In this document: positions 1-6,496 of the stretch, one piece after another
Layout: each line of letters starts with the position of its first letter
Numbering within the stretch: the first letter of the stretch is position 1
From: Pseudomonadota bacterium
Lineage (GTDB): Bacteria > Pseudomonadota > Alphaproteobacteria > Acetobacterales > Acetobacteraceae
Direction of reading: 5' to 3'
DNA: 8,260 bases
Assembly (NCBI GenBank): GCA_021808205.1
Contig: JAKBCD010000044.1
Location: forward strand, 1-8,260
The notes under the pieces: model-generated
Seen by the model: only the letters and a program-made list of their open reading frames with translations
Database searches by the model: none
Told to the model about the DNA's origin: nothing
Made by a program: the position numbers and the translations under genes

Positions 1-451
1 CCATCAGCAGCAGCGCCAGACGTTGCACGGTCAGCCGGCGTGGCGAATCGAAAATCGCGGCGGCAGCATCAGAGGTTGCGGTGCCATCGCGCTCGCGCTG
101 GCGGCTCAAAGCCGCGAACCAGACAGTCGCGACGGGGCCGATCAGCGCCAGACCCGCACAGATGGGGAAGATGAACGGCAGCAACGCCCGGTCGAGGATG
201 ACACCTGCCAGAAGTGCTCCGGCCAGAGGATAGATCACGACATTTACAACCACATCGGTACGGAACGTCCGCCAGTCGGACACCCCCTCCCGCAGTGCGT
301 CCGCAATCGCGTCCAACCCCGGGTGCTCAATCCGAACCGCTCCCGTGGCGGCTTCCGGGTGGGTGGCCTGGGGATACTGATCCGATCCGGGATAACCACG
401 CGCTTCAACCAAGGCGGCAAAATTACGGGGGTTACTTATAGAAGCGTTCAT
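1..451 (-). CDS. DUF2189-like integral membrane protein, N-terminal part (3' end beyond window)
   Basis: The open frame of 150 codons starts at ATG (451-449) and runs off the left edge without a stop. A GGAG lies 8 bases before the ATG. Residues 1-60 are a soluble N-terminus. A first hydrophobic segment spans about 67-86 and a second about 90-113. The second contains PFIFPICAGLALIGPVATVW and is followed directly by SRQRERDG (117-123). A 'P-x-x-x-G-x-x-L-x-G-P' helix followed by a Ser-Arg-rich, Arg/Glu-rich turn is the hallmark I associate with DUF2189 (predicted inner-membrane proteins of unknown function). Another hydrophobic stretch begins at the window edge (LALLLM), so more membrane helices probably follow. 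The gene is divergent from msrA across a 188-base gap, so the two may share control. No function can be assigned. The family call rests on motif memory and is moderately sure; that this is a real membrane-protein gene is more certain. Confidence 0.65.
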   Translation of the reverse strand, partial: MNASISNPRNFAALVEARGYPGSDQYPQATHPEAATGAVRIEHPGLDAIADALREGVSDWRTFRTDVVVNVVIYPLAGALLAGVILDRALLPFIFPICAGLALIGPVATVWFAALSRQRERDGTATSDAAAAIFDSPRRLTVQRLALLLM

Positions 452-515
452 GGTCTTTCTCCCACTCTTGCGCCCCATTTGGCGGGCGCCTTGTCTTTCT
501 TTTAGTTAAGCGCGA

Positions 516-536
516 TTTCTGGTTTTCAACCAGAAA
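516..536. promoter_or_regulatory. Perfect 9-bp inverted repeat, candidate operator in the divergent gap
   Basis: TTTCTGGTT at 516-524 is mirrored exactly by AACCAGAAA at 528-536 around a 3-base centre (ttc). No T-run follows on either strand, so it does not look like an intrinsic terminator. It lies 65 bases upstream of the minus-strand DUF2189-like start and about 104 bases upstream of the msrA start. On the minus strand the repeat contains TTGAAA (529-524), a passable -35-like hexamer, but the sequence 17 bases further on (ACTAAA) is a poor -10. A binding site for a dimeric regulator controlling one or both divergent genes is the simplest reading; the regulator cannot be named. Confidence 0.4.
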
Positions 537-639
537 ATTCGTAAAGCCAGTCATTGCCCTTAAAGCATAAAAACCATGCCTGGACATAAAAAGCCCCGGG
601 GCGCAGCCTTTGGCCGGTTTCAGATTTAAGGTGCGTCCC

Positions 640-1314
640 ATGCGCAAATTACTCATTCAAATTCTGTTTCTTGCCACCCCGCTCAGCGGGCTTGCGCAAA
701 TTTCTTCCGTGCCGGCCCCCGCCTATAATCCGCCTGATACCGCCACGAGCGAAACAGCCATTCTCTCCGGCGGCTGTTTCTGGGGCGTGCAGGGCGTGTA
801 CGAGCATGTGAAGGGCGTAACCCAAGCCGTTGCTGGCTATACCGGGGGTGCCGCATCCACTGCTCAGTATGAAACTGTGAGCACAGGCACCACCGGCCAT
901 GCGGAATCGGTGAAGATCACGTTCAACCCGCGAATCATCTCCTACGGCCAGCTTCTAGAAATCTATTTCGCCGTCACCGCCGACCCCACGGAGCTGGATT
1001 ACCAGGGCCCCGACGATGGCACGCAGTACCGCGGCGTGATCTGGGCGCAAACGCCCCTGCAAAAACAGATCGCCACGCGTTATATAGCGCAACTCAGCGC
1101 CGCTCATTCCTTTCCTGCGCCCATCGTCACCCAGGTAGATGCAGCAATGCCCTTTTACGAGGCCGAGTCCTACCATCAGGATTTTCTCGTCCGCCACCCT
1201 GACAATCCCTACATCGCGTATAATGACATCCCGAAGGTCGAAGCCCTGCAGGCGCAGTTTCCGGGCCTGTACCGCAGCGTCCCCGTGACCGTGCTGAAAG
1301 GCCAGGCACCATGA
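640..1314 (+). CDS. msrA: Peptide-methionine (S)-S-oxide reductase MsrA, exported
   Basis: MsrA reduces the S-epimer of methionine sulfoxide in proteins back to methionine. The product is 224 aa. The ATG at 640 is chosen because AAGG (628-631) lies 8 bases upstream and because it gives a clean signal peptide, MRKLLIQILFLATPLSGLA, with likely cleavage after Ala19. A TTG at 610 in the same frame would put extra residues before the signal. The catalytic motif GCFWG places the nucleophile at Cys46. Other family blocks are GYTGG (66-70), GHAESV (86-91), DPTELDYQGPDDGTQYR (115-131) and YHQDF (178-182). Cys46 is the only cysteine, so the C-terminal resolving cysteines of many MsrAs are absent. The gene overlaps msrB by 4 bases (ATGA), indicating one operon with translational coupling. 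The likely location is the periplasm, acting on oxidised envelope proteins. Confidence 0.95.
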   Translation: MRKLLIQILFLATPLSGLAQISSVPAPAYNPPDTATSETAILSGGCFWGVQGVYEHVKGVTQAVAGYTGGAASTAQYETVSTGTTGHAESVKITFNPRIISYGQLLEIYFAVTADPTELDYQGPDDGTQYRGVIWAQTPLQKQIATRYIAQLSAAHSFPAPIVTQVDAAMPFYEAESYHQDFLVRHPDNPYIAYNDIPKVEALQAQFPGLYRSVPVTVLKGQAP

Positions 1315-1766
1315 ACCGCCGCTTTTTGCTTATGTGCGCCAGCGCGCTGGCCTTGGGCGCCCGCGCGCGCGCCGTAGCGTACAAGGTCACGCATACAGAG
1401 GCGCAATGGCGTAAGCTGCTCACCCCGGCGCAGTATAATATATTGCGTCAAGCCGGCACCGAGCCGCCGTTCTCCTCGCCTTTATTGAACGAGCATCGCA
1501 AGGGTATCTTCCATTGCGCCGGCTGCGCCCTTCCGCTCTATTCTTCCGCCACGAAATACGACAGCGGCACAGGCTGGCCCAGTTTTTGGGCGCCCCTGCC
1601 CCACGCGGTGGATGAGCAGGAGGATAATTCGTTCGGCATGGAACGCACCGAAGTGCATTGCAGCCAATGCGGCGGACATCTGGGCCATGTGTTCCCGGAC
1701 GGCCCGCCGCCCACCGACCTGCGCTATTGCATGAACGGGCTGGCGCTGAGCTTTACGCCTGCTTAA
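1311..1766 (+). CDS. msrB: Peptide-methionine (R)-S-oxide reductase MsrB, exported, zinc-type
   Basis: MsrB reduces the R-epimer of methionine sulfoxide and so complements MsrA. The product is 151 aa and the start overlaps the msrA stop as ATGA. Residues 1-21 (MNRRFLLMCASALALGARARA) form a signal with an RRFL motif and arginines just before the presumed cleavage site, which suggests Tat export. The SelR/MsrB domain follows from about 30. Two CxxC pairs (Cys69/Cys72 and Cys117/Cys120) would bind zinc. Other blocks are SGTGWPSFW (85-93), GGHLGHVFPDGP (121-132) and RYCMNG (138-143), with catalytic Cys140. The usual resolving-cysteine position in the SGxGWPSF block is Thr87, and no other cysteine remains in the mature protein. 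RYCMNG differs slightly from the common RYCINS. The TAA stop overlaps the eda stop on the opposite strand. Confidence 0.95.
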   Translation: MNRRFLLMCASALALGARARAVAYKVTHTEAQWRKLLTPAQYNILRQAGTEPPFSSPLLNEHRKGIFHCAGCALPLYSSATKYDSGTGWPSFWAPLPHAVDEQEDNSFGMERTEVHCSQCGGHLGHVFPDGPPPTDLRYCMNGLALSFTPA

Positions 1767-2398
1767 GCGCCTTTCAGCGCCGCCGCCTGCTCGGCAAGCT
1801 TGGTGATGCCATCCCAATCCTTCGCGGCGATGGCGGCTTGCTTCACCATCCACGACCCTCCAACGCAGATGACGTTGGGGAGCTTGAGGTAACGCAGCGC
1901 AATCTCGGGCGTGATGCCGCCGGTGGGGCAGAATTGCAGCTGCGGCAAGGGCGAGGCGATGGAGGCCAGGAACGGCGCGCCGCCCGCCGCCTCGGCGGGG
2001 AAGAATTTGGCAAAACGGTAGCCGCGTTCAATCAGCGCCATCGCCTCGGACGCGGTGGCAATGCCGGGCAGCGGCGCCAGCCCCGAATCCTCCGCCGCAT
2101 CCAGCAATTTTGGCGTGGCACCGGGTGAGACGGCGAATTTTGCCCCCGCCTTGGCCGCCTGCTTATAATGCTTAGGGGTAAGCACGGTGCCGACTCCGGG
2201 CACTGCCCCTTCCACCTCCGCCGCCACGGCGCGGATGGCCTCCAGCCCCGCCGCGGTGCGCAAGGTGATCTCAATGGCCTTCAAGCCGCCCTTCACCAGC
2301 GCGCGCGCCAGCGGTACCGCTTCCTCTGCACTTTCCACGATCACCACCGGAATCACCGGGGCAAGGCGCATGATGGGTTCCAAACCGTCCTGAATCAT
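1763..2398 (-). CDS. eda: 2-dehydro-3-deoxy-phosphogluconate (KDPG) aldolase Eda
   Basis: Eda cleaves KDPG into pyruvate and glyceraldehyde-3-phosphate, the last ED step, in the cytoplasm. At 211 aa it has the usual length for this class I aldolase barrel. EITLRT (43-48) carries the catalytic Glu43 and phosphate-binding region Arg47. GVGTVL (68-73) and SPG (91-93) follow. [13 protein letters not shown] (128-140) carries Schiff-base Lys131. CPTGGI and GGSWMV near the C-terminus form the phosphate-binding end. These residues line up with E. coli Glu45, Arg49 and Lys133 at an offset of two. The ATG at 2398 overlaps the edd stop as ATGA, and GAGGAG lies 8 bases before it, which favours it over the internal Met10. 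It is the last gene of the zwf-pgl-edd-eda operon. Its TAA shares TTAA with the convergent msrB stop, leaving no room for a separate terminator. Confidence 0.97.
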   Translation of the reverse strand: MIQDGLEPIMRLAPVIPVVIVESAEEAVPLARALVKGGLKAIEITLRTAAGLEAIRAVAAEVEGAVPGVGTVLTPKHYKQAAKAGAKFAVSPGATPKLLDAAEDSGLAPLPGIATASEAMALIERGYRFAKFFPAEAAGGAPFLASIASPLPQLQFCPTGGITPEIALRYLKLPNVICVGGSWMVKQAAIAAKDWDGITKLAEQAAALKGA

Positions 2399-4224
2399 GC
2401 GGGGTTCTCCTCATAAGCAAAGATGCTGGCGCCGAGATCAGCCCGGCTGACGAGATGGCGGAACGGCGAGAACAGCTCCCGTCCGGTACCATGATGGCTC
2501 GGTGCAAGGTCGGCCAGGGCATCGGGGCGGGCGTCCCAGTCCGAGGCAGGCGCCAGTACCTTCAGCGTGCCAGCAACAGCATCCACCCGCACCACATCTC
2601 CATCTTTCAGCTTGGCGAGTGGGCCGCCCGCCAGCGCCTCAGGTGTTACATGAATGGCCGAAAGCACCTTGCCGGAAGCACCGGAAAGGCGGCCATCTGT
2701 AACGAGCGCAACCTTAAAACCCTTGTCCTGCAACACGCCCAGCGGGGGCATCAGCTTGTGCAGTTCCGGCATGCCGTTGGCCTTGGGACCCTGGAACCGC
2801 ACCACCACCACCACATCCCTGTTCAACTCTCCGGCCCTGAAAGCCTCCTGCACCGCTTCCTGGCTATGAAAAACGCGGGCTGGAGCCTCGATGACATGGC
2901 GCTCCGGCGCCACGGCGGAGGTTTTCACCACCCCCTGGCCAAGATTGCCCTTCAGCAGCGCCAGCCCGCCGGTGGGCTGGAACGGATTGGCGGCACCGCG
3001 CAGCACCGCCTCGTTGCCGCTTTCCGTCGGCGGGTCCCGCCAGGCAAGCTCACCATCCTGAAGATACGGCTCCCGCATATAGGCCAAAAGCCCCTGCCCC
3101 ATCACGGTCTGCACATCCTCATGCAGCAGCCCGGCCGCCAGCAGCTCGCGGATCAGGAACCCCGTACCGCCGGCGGCGTGAAAGTGATTCACATCCGCCT
3201 GGCCATTGGGATAGATGCGGCAAAGCAGCGGGCTGATGGCGGCGATATCCGCCAAATCTTCCCAGGTGATAGAAATACCCGCCGCCGCCGCCATGGGCAG
3301 CAGATGGATGGTATGGTTGGTGGACCCACCGGTGGCGTGCAGTGCCACAATCGCGTTCACGAAGCTGCGCTCGTCGATCATCCGGCCAATAGGCAGATAG
3401 TCATTGCCCAGCGCGGTGTGGGACATGACCCGCTGCACGGCAAAGCGCGTCAGCGCATCGCGCAAGGGCGTGCCCGGATTCACGAAGGCAGCACCCGGCA
3501 CGTGCAGGCCCATGATCTCCACCAGCATCTGGTTGGTGTTGGCGGTGCCATAGAAAGTGCAGGTTCCGGGCGCGTGATACGCCTCACCCTCGGCTTTCAG
3601 CAGCGCGTCACGGTCGACTTTGCCTTCGGCGTAAAGCTGACGAATTTTGGCCTTCTCGCCATTCGGCAGGCCGGAAGGCATCGGCCCGGCCGGGATGAGC
3701 ACCGCAGGCAGATGCCCAAAGGTGAGCGCACCAATCACCAGCCCCGGCACGATCTTGTCGCAGATGCCAAGGAAACATGCAGCATCGAAGGTGGCATGGC
3801 TGAGCGCCACACCGGTGGCCAACGCAATCACATCCCGCGAGAACAGCGAAAGCTCCATCCCCGCCTCGCCTTGCGTTACGCCATCGCACATCGCCGGCAC
3901 ACCACCCGCCACCATGGCCACACCACCCGCCGCGCGCGCGGCCTCGCGGATAAATTCCGGGTAGCTCTCATAGGGCCGGTGGGCGGAAAGCATGTCATTA
4001 TAGGCCGTTACGATGGCCAGGCTTGCCCCCTGCCCGTCCCGCAATTGTGCCTTGTCCTGCACGCCGCAACCCGCGAAACCATGTGCCTGGTTGGCACAGC
4101 CCAACGCCTGACGTTTTGGTTTGGCGCTGGCGGCAGCACTCACACGTTGCAAATAAAGCCCGCGCCGTAAACGGCTGCGTTCGATGATGCGTTCAGTAAC
4201 GGCGGCAAGCGCGGGATGAACCAT
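2395..4224 (-). CDS. edd: 6-phosphogluconate dehydratase Edd ([4Fe-4S] enzyme)
   Basis: Edd dehydrates 6-phosphogluconate to KDPG, the defining ED reaction. Starting at ATG 4224 gives 609 aa, typical of the family. An upstream in-frame extension to 4287 would add 21 Cys/Arg-rich residues lying inside pgl and was not used. ILVD/EDD family signatures are clear: [18 protein letters not shown] (73-90), [13 protein letters not shown] (112-124), GICDKIVPG (153-161), [13 protein letters not shown] (220-232), and the second family signature [11 protein letters not shown] (509-519). Cys113, Cys155 and Cys222 sit in the conserved cysteine blocks expected to hold the iron-sulfur cluster. Such clusters are oxidant-sensitive, which is of interest next to a methionine-sulfoxide repair operon, though no functional link is shown. 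The start is one base after the pgl stop, with GGAG about 11 bases upstream, and the stop overlaps eda by 4 bases. Confidence 0.97.
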   Translation of the reverse strand: MVHPALAAVTERIIERSRLRRGLYLQRVSAAASAKPKRQALGCANQAHGFAGCGVQDKAQLRDGQGASLAIVTAYNDMLSAHRPYESYPEFIREAARAAGGVAMVAGGVPAMCDGVTQGEAGMELSLFSRDVIALATGVALSHATFDAACFLGICDKIVPGLVIGALTFGHLPAVLIPAGPMPSGLPNGEKAKIRQLYAEGKVDRDALLKAEGEAYHAPGTCTFYGTANTNQMLVEIMGLHVPGAAFVNPGTPLRDALTRFAVQRVMSHTALGNDYLPIGRMIDERSFVNAIVALHATGGSTNHTIHLLPMAAAAGISITWEDLADIAAISPLLCRIYPNGQADVNHFHAAGGTGFLIRELLAAGLLHEDVQTVMGQGLLAYMREPYLQDGELAWRDPPTESGNEAVLRGAANPFQPTGGLALLKGNLGQGVVKTSAVAPERHVIEAPARVFHSQEAVQEAFRAGELNRDVVVVVRFQGPKANGMPELHKLMPPLGVLQDKGFKVALVTDGRLSGASGKVLSAIHVTPEALAGGPLAKLKDGDVVRVDAVAGTLKVLAPASDWDARPDALADLAPSHHGTGRELFSPFRHLVSRADLGASIFAYEENPA

Positions 4225-4225
4225 T

Positions 4226-4903
4226 TCAGGGACTCCAGTAAATCTTCGGGTCGTGGCGCAGCACGGCGCGCACCGGCATGGCCTCAACCGGGCCCTCAGC
4301 CAAGGCCTGCTCCAACACCACGCGCTTACCTTCGCCTTCTATGTGCAAAGCCAGCAAATCCGCTTTCAGCAGTACTGGCAGCGTGAGGGTAATGCGCGGC
4401 TCGCCAGCATTTGGCGCGTTCATGGCTTCCACGCTTTGCCCCTGCGCCGGCGCCAGCGCCATGGCCAAACGGTCGCCACCAGGGAAAAAAGATGCCGTGT
4501 GGCCATCTTCTCCCATACCTAAGACCGCCGCTGCCAGAGACAAGGGCAATTGCGCAAACTGCGCCTCTATTGCCGCCCGCCCGGCCTGGGGCGAGGCAGC
4601 GCCATTATAAAGCGGGATGAACCGCGCGGCAGCCGCATTGTTGATAAGCAGATGCCGCCGCACCAGCGCCGCATTGCTGCGGGGGCTGGCCTCCGGCACC
4701 CAGCGGTCATCCACCAGCGTTACAATCACGCGGGACCAATCCAGCCCGGCCTTACTCAACTCGGCAAAGAACAGCCCCGGCGTGCTGCCGCCGGAAACCG
4801 CCAGCATTGCCTCCACCTGCACGGCCAGCCGGGCGGAAAGTGCGGCCGCCACATCACGCGCCAGTGCCTTCGCCAACACCTCCCGGTCTGGAAAGCCTTG
4901 CAT
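4226..4903 (-). CDS. pgl: 6-phosphogluconolactonase Pgl (DevB/SOL type)
   Basis: Pgl hydrolyses 6-phosphoglucono-1,5-lactone to 6-phosphogluconate, the step between Zwf and Edd. The product is 225 aa, within the DevB/SOL family range. Blocks seen in order are SGGSTP (37-42), DDRWVP (65-70), [15 protein letters not shown] (128-142, the active-site region with a GEDGH core) and EGEGKR (189-194). I chose the ATG at 4903, whose A is also the last base of the zwf TGA. GGGAG lies 6 bases before it, a normal spacing. The GTG at 4906 directly upstream would be only 3 bases from that site, so it is less likely, though it would add just one residue. Tight packing on both sides points to translational coupling within the operon. 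Confidence 0.94.
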   Translation of the reverse strand: MQGFPDREVLAKALARDVAAALSARLAVQVEAMLAVSGGSTPGLFFAELSKAGLDWSRVIVTLVDDRWVPEASPRSNAALVRRHLLINNAAAARFIPLYNGAASPQAGRAAIEAQFAQLPLSLAAAVLGMGEDGHTASFFPGGDRLAMALAPAQGQSVEAMNAPNAGEPRITLTLPVLLKADLLALHIEGEGKRVVLEQALAEGPVEAMPVRAVLRHDPKIYWSP

Positions 4904-6369
4904 CACATACTCCCATCGGCCCAGGTGCGCCCGTCCCGTTCAATCAACGCGATAGCCGCGCTCGGCCCCCAGGTACCCGCTGTATAGGGCTTGGGCGGCT
5001 CGGAAGACTGGCTCCATGCTTCTAATATGGGGTCGATCCATGCCCAGGCGGCCACCACCTCGTCGCGGCGCATGAACAGGGTCTGGTTGCCGCGTACCAC
5101 GTCCATCATCAGCCGCTCATAGGCATCCGGGTTACGCTCGGCAAAGGCCGAAGCGAAGGTCATATCCAGCGGCACAGGCCGCAAGCGCATTCCACCAGGG
5201 CCGGGGTCTTTAATCATCAGCCAGAGCTTCACACCCTCATCCGGCTGCAAACGGATAACCAGGCGGTTTGGTACAATCGGCCCCGCCCCCTGGCCAAACA
5301 TGGAATGCGGCACAGGGCGGAAGGTGATGACGATCTCCGACACGCGCTCAGCCAGCCGCTTGCCGGTGCGCAGGTAAAACGGCACGCCCGCCCAACGCCA
5401 ATTTTCTATTTCCGCCTTCAGCGCCACAAAGGTTTCCGTGCGGCTGGCTTGCGCGCCAAGCTCCTCCAGATACCCTGGCACCGGCCCGCCGGCCGAAGCC
5501 CCCGCGCGGTACTGGCCACGCACCCAATTTGGCGCTTCCATGGGTTTCAGCGCCCGCAGCACTTTCAGCTTTTCATCACGCACCGCATCGGCATCCAGCA
5601 TCCCGGGCGGTTCCATCGCCACCAGGCAGAGCAATTGCAGCATATGGTTCTGCACCATGTCCCGCAGGGCACCCGCGGTATCATAATATCCGGCGCGGCC
5701 TTCAACCCCCAGAGCCTCCGCCACGGTAATCTGCACATGGTCTATATGCGCGGCGTTCCATAACGGCTCAAACAATCCGTTGGCGAAACGCAACGCCATC
5801 AGGTTCTGCACTGTTTCCTTGCCCAGGTAATGATCGATCCGGTACACGCGGTCTTCTGGAAACACCTGCGCAATCGCCTCGTTCACGGCATGAGCCGAGG
5901 CGCTATCCTTGCCAACGGGCTTCTCTACCACCACTCTGGTGTTGCCCCGCGCCAGATTAAACCGGCCCAGATTTTCACAGATGGGCCCGAACAACGCCGG
6001 GCCGGTGGCAAGGTAGAAAATGATGGTGTGGTTTTTAAAGGCGGCCAGTTGCGCCGCCAGCTCCGCCCAGCCCGCATCACCGGTGGCATCCGCGCAAACG
6101 TAATGCAGCCGTTGCACGAATCTGCCCATGAGCGAAGCCGGTCGCTCCGCCCCCGGCACATGCTCTTCCACTGCCTCCCTGGCCATGGCAACGAACTCAT
6201 CGCGGGTCAATTGCCCGCGCGAAACACCGATAAGCGCCGCCTCAGCGGGCAACTGGCCGGCGGCTTCGCGCTCAAACATCGCGGGAATGAGCTTGCGGCG
6301 GGAAAGGTCACCCGTGGCCCCGAAAACAACCAGCACAAAAGGCTCAACTGGGATCACGCGGCTTATCAT
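4903..6369 (-). CDS. zwf: Glucose-6-phosphate 1-dehydrogenase Zwf
   Basis: Zwf oxidises glucose-6-phosphate to 6-phosphogluconolactone, feeding the ED pathway and giving reduced cofactor. The product is 488 aa, the normal length. GATGDLSRRK (18-27) is the Rossmann nucleotide-binding loop. Arg51, just after the second strand in GVSRGQL, is placed like the arginine that contacts the 2'-phosphate of NADP in known enzymes, so NADP use is likely. EKPVGKD (149-155) and RIDHYLGKE (177-185) are the substrate-binding and active-site blocks. Asp179, His180 and His242 match the catalytic set of the Leuconostoc enzyme. The ATG at 6369 is preceded by GGAGGAG, so an in-frame ATG 7 codons upstream, which lies before that site, was not used. 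It is the first gene of the zwf-pgl-edd-eda operon, so its promoter should lie between 6370 and 6496. Confidence 0.97.
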   Translation of the reverse strand: MISRVIPVEPFVLVVFGATGDLSRRKLIPAMFEREAAGQLPAEAALIGVSRGQLTRDEFVAMAREAVEEHVPGAERPASLMGRFVQRLHYVCADATGDAGWAELAAQLAAFKNHTIIFYLATGPALFGPICENLGRFNLARGNTRVVVEKPVGKDSASAHAVNEAIAQVFPEDRVYRIDHYLGKETVQNLMALRFANGLFEPLWNAAHIDHVQITVAEALGVEGRAGYYDTAGALRDMVQNHMLQLLCLVAMEPPGMLDADAVRDEKLKVLRALKPMEAPNWVRGQYRAGASAGGPVPGYLEELGAQASRTETFVALKAEIENWRWAGVPFYLRTGKRLAERVSEIVITFRPVPHSMFGQGAGPIVPNRLVIRLQPDEGVKLWLMIKDPGPGGMRLRPVPLDMTFASAFAERNPDAYERLMMDVVRGNQTLFMRRDEVVAAWAWIDPILEAWSQSSEPPKPYTAGTWGPSAAIALIERDGRTWADGSM

Positions 6370-6374
6370 CTGCA

Positions 6375-6381
6375 CTCCTCC
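6375..6381 (-). promoter_or_regulatory. Strong ribosome binding site of zwf
   Basis: GGAGGAG on the minus strand is followed by 5 bases (TGCAG) and then the ATG at 6369. It is close to the ideal anti-16S match and decides the zwf start against the longer in-frame version. It would drive entry of ribosomes into the whole coupled operon. Confidence 0.8.
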
Positions 6382-6382
6382 G

Positions 6383-6397
6383 GGATGCACGGCATCC
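6383..6397 (-). promoter_or_regulatory. Short inverted repeat directly before the zwf ribosome binding site
   Basis: GGATGC and GCATCC form a perfect 6-bp inverted repeat with a 3-base centre. It ends one base before the GGAGGAG of zwf. In the transcript it could fold as a small hairpin beside the ribosome site, or the DNA could be an operator in the zwf/hutD gap. The arms are short, so chance is possible. Confidence 0.3.
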
Positions 6398-6452
6398 TGA
6401 ACATATGCTTACATGAAGTAATCGCGGCGGTGGGCGCCGTAAAGGACTCTTC

Positions 6453-6477
6453 TGCGCGCCCTTGGCCGGGGCGCGCA
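6453..6477 (+). promoter_or_regulatory. GC-rich hairpin in the hutD leader
   Basis: TGCGCGCCC (6453-6461) pairs perfectly with GGGCGCGCA (6469-6477) around a 7-base loop (ttggccg). The stem has eight G-C pairs and one A-T pair and ends 10 bases before the GGAGG of hutD. No T-run follows and no plus-strand gene lies upstream, so it is not a terminator for another gene. It may be a leader structure affecting hutD expression or an operator for either divergent gene. Function is unknown. Confidence 0.4.
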
Positions 6478-6496
6478 CCCAGAGAACGGAGGCGTT

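Noticed and set aside
593..602. GCCCCGGGGC palindrome upstream of msrA
   Set aside because: Short and made only of G and C in GC-rich DNA; no loop for a hairpin and no second copy noticed.
2455..4170. 571-codon plus-strand ORF opposite edd
   Set aside because: Its product is low-complexity and rich in His, Arg and Gln, with no family motifs. It mirrors the GC-rich codon bias of edd, which is an unmistakable real gene.
4225..4287. Longer N-terminus for edd starting at 4287
   Set aside because: The extra 21 residues are Cys/Arg-rich, lie inside pgl and do not resemble the family. ATG 4224 fits the family length and the operon spacing.
6370..6390. Longer zwf start at 6390
   Set aside because: It would begin upstream of the GGAGGAG site, which is ideally placed for ATG 6369.
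6409..6421. TTAC-n5-GTAA dyad in the zwf/hutD gap as a HexR-type operator
   Set aside because: The half-sites are in the opposite order to the TGTA...TACA pattern I know for HexR, and 4-bp arms are too short to support a call.
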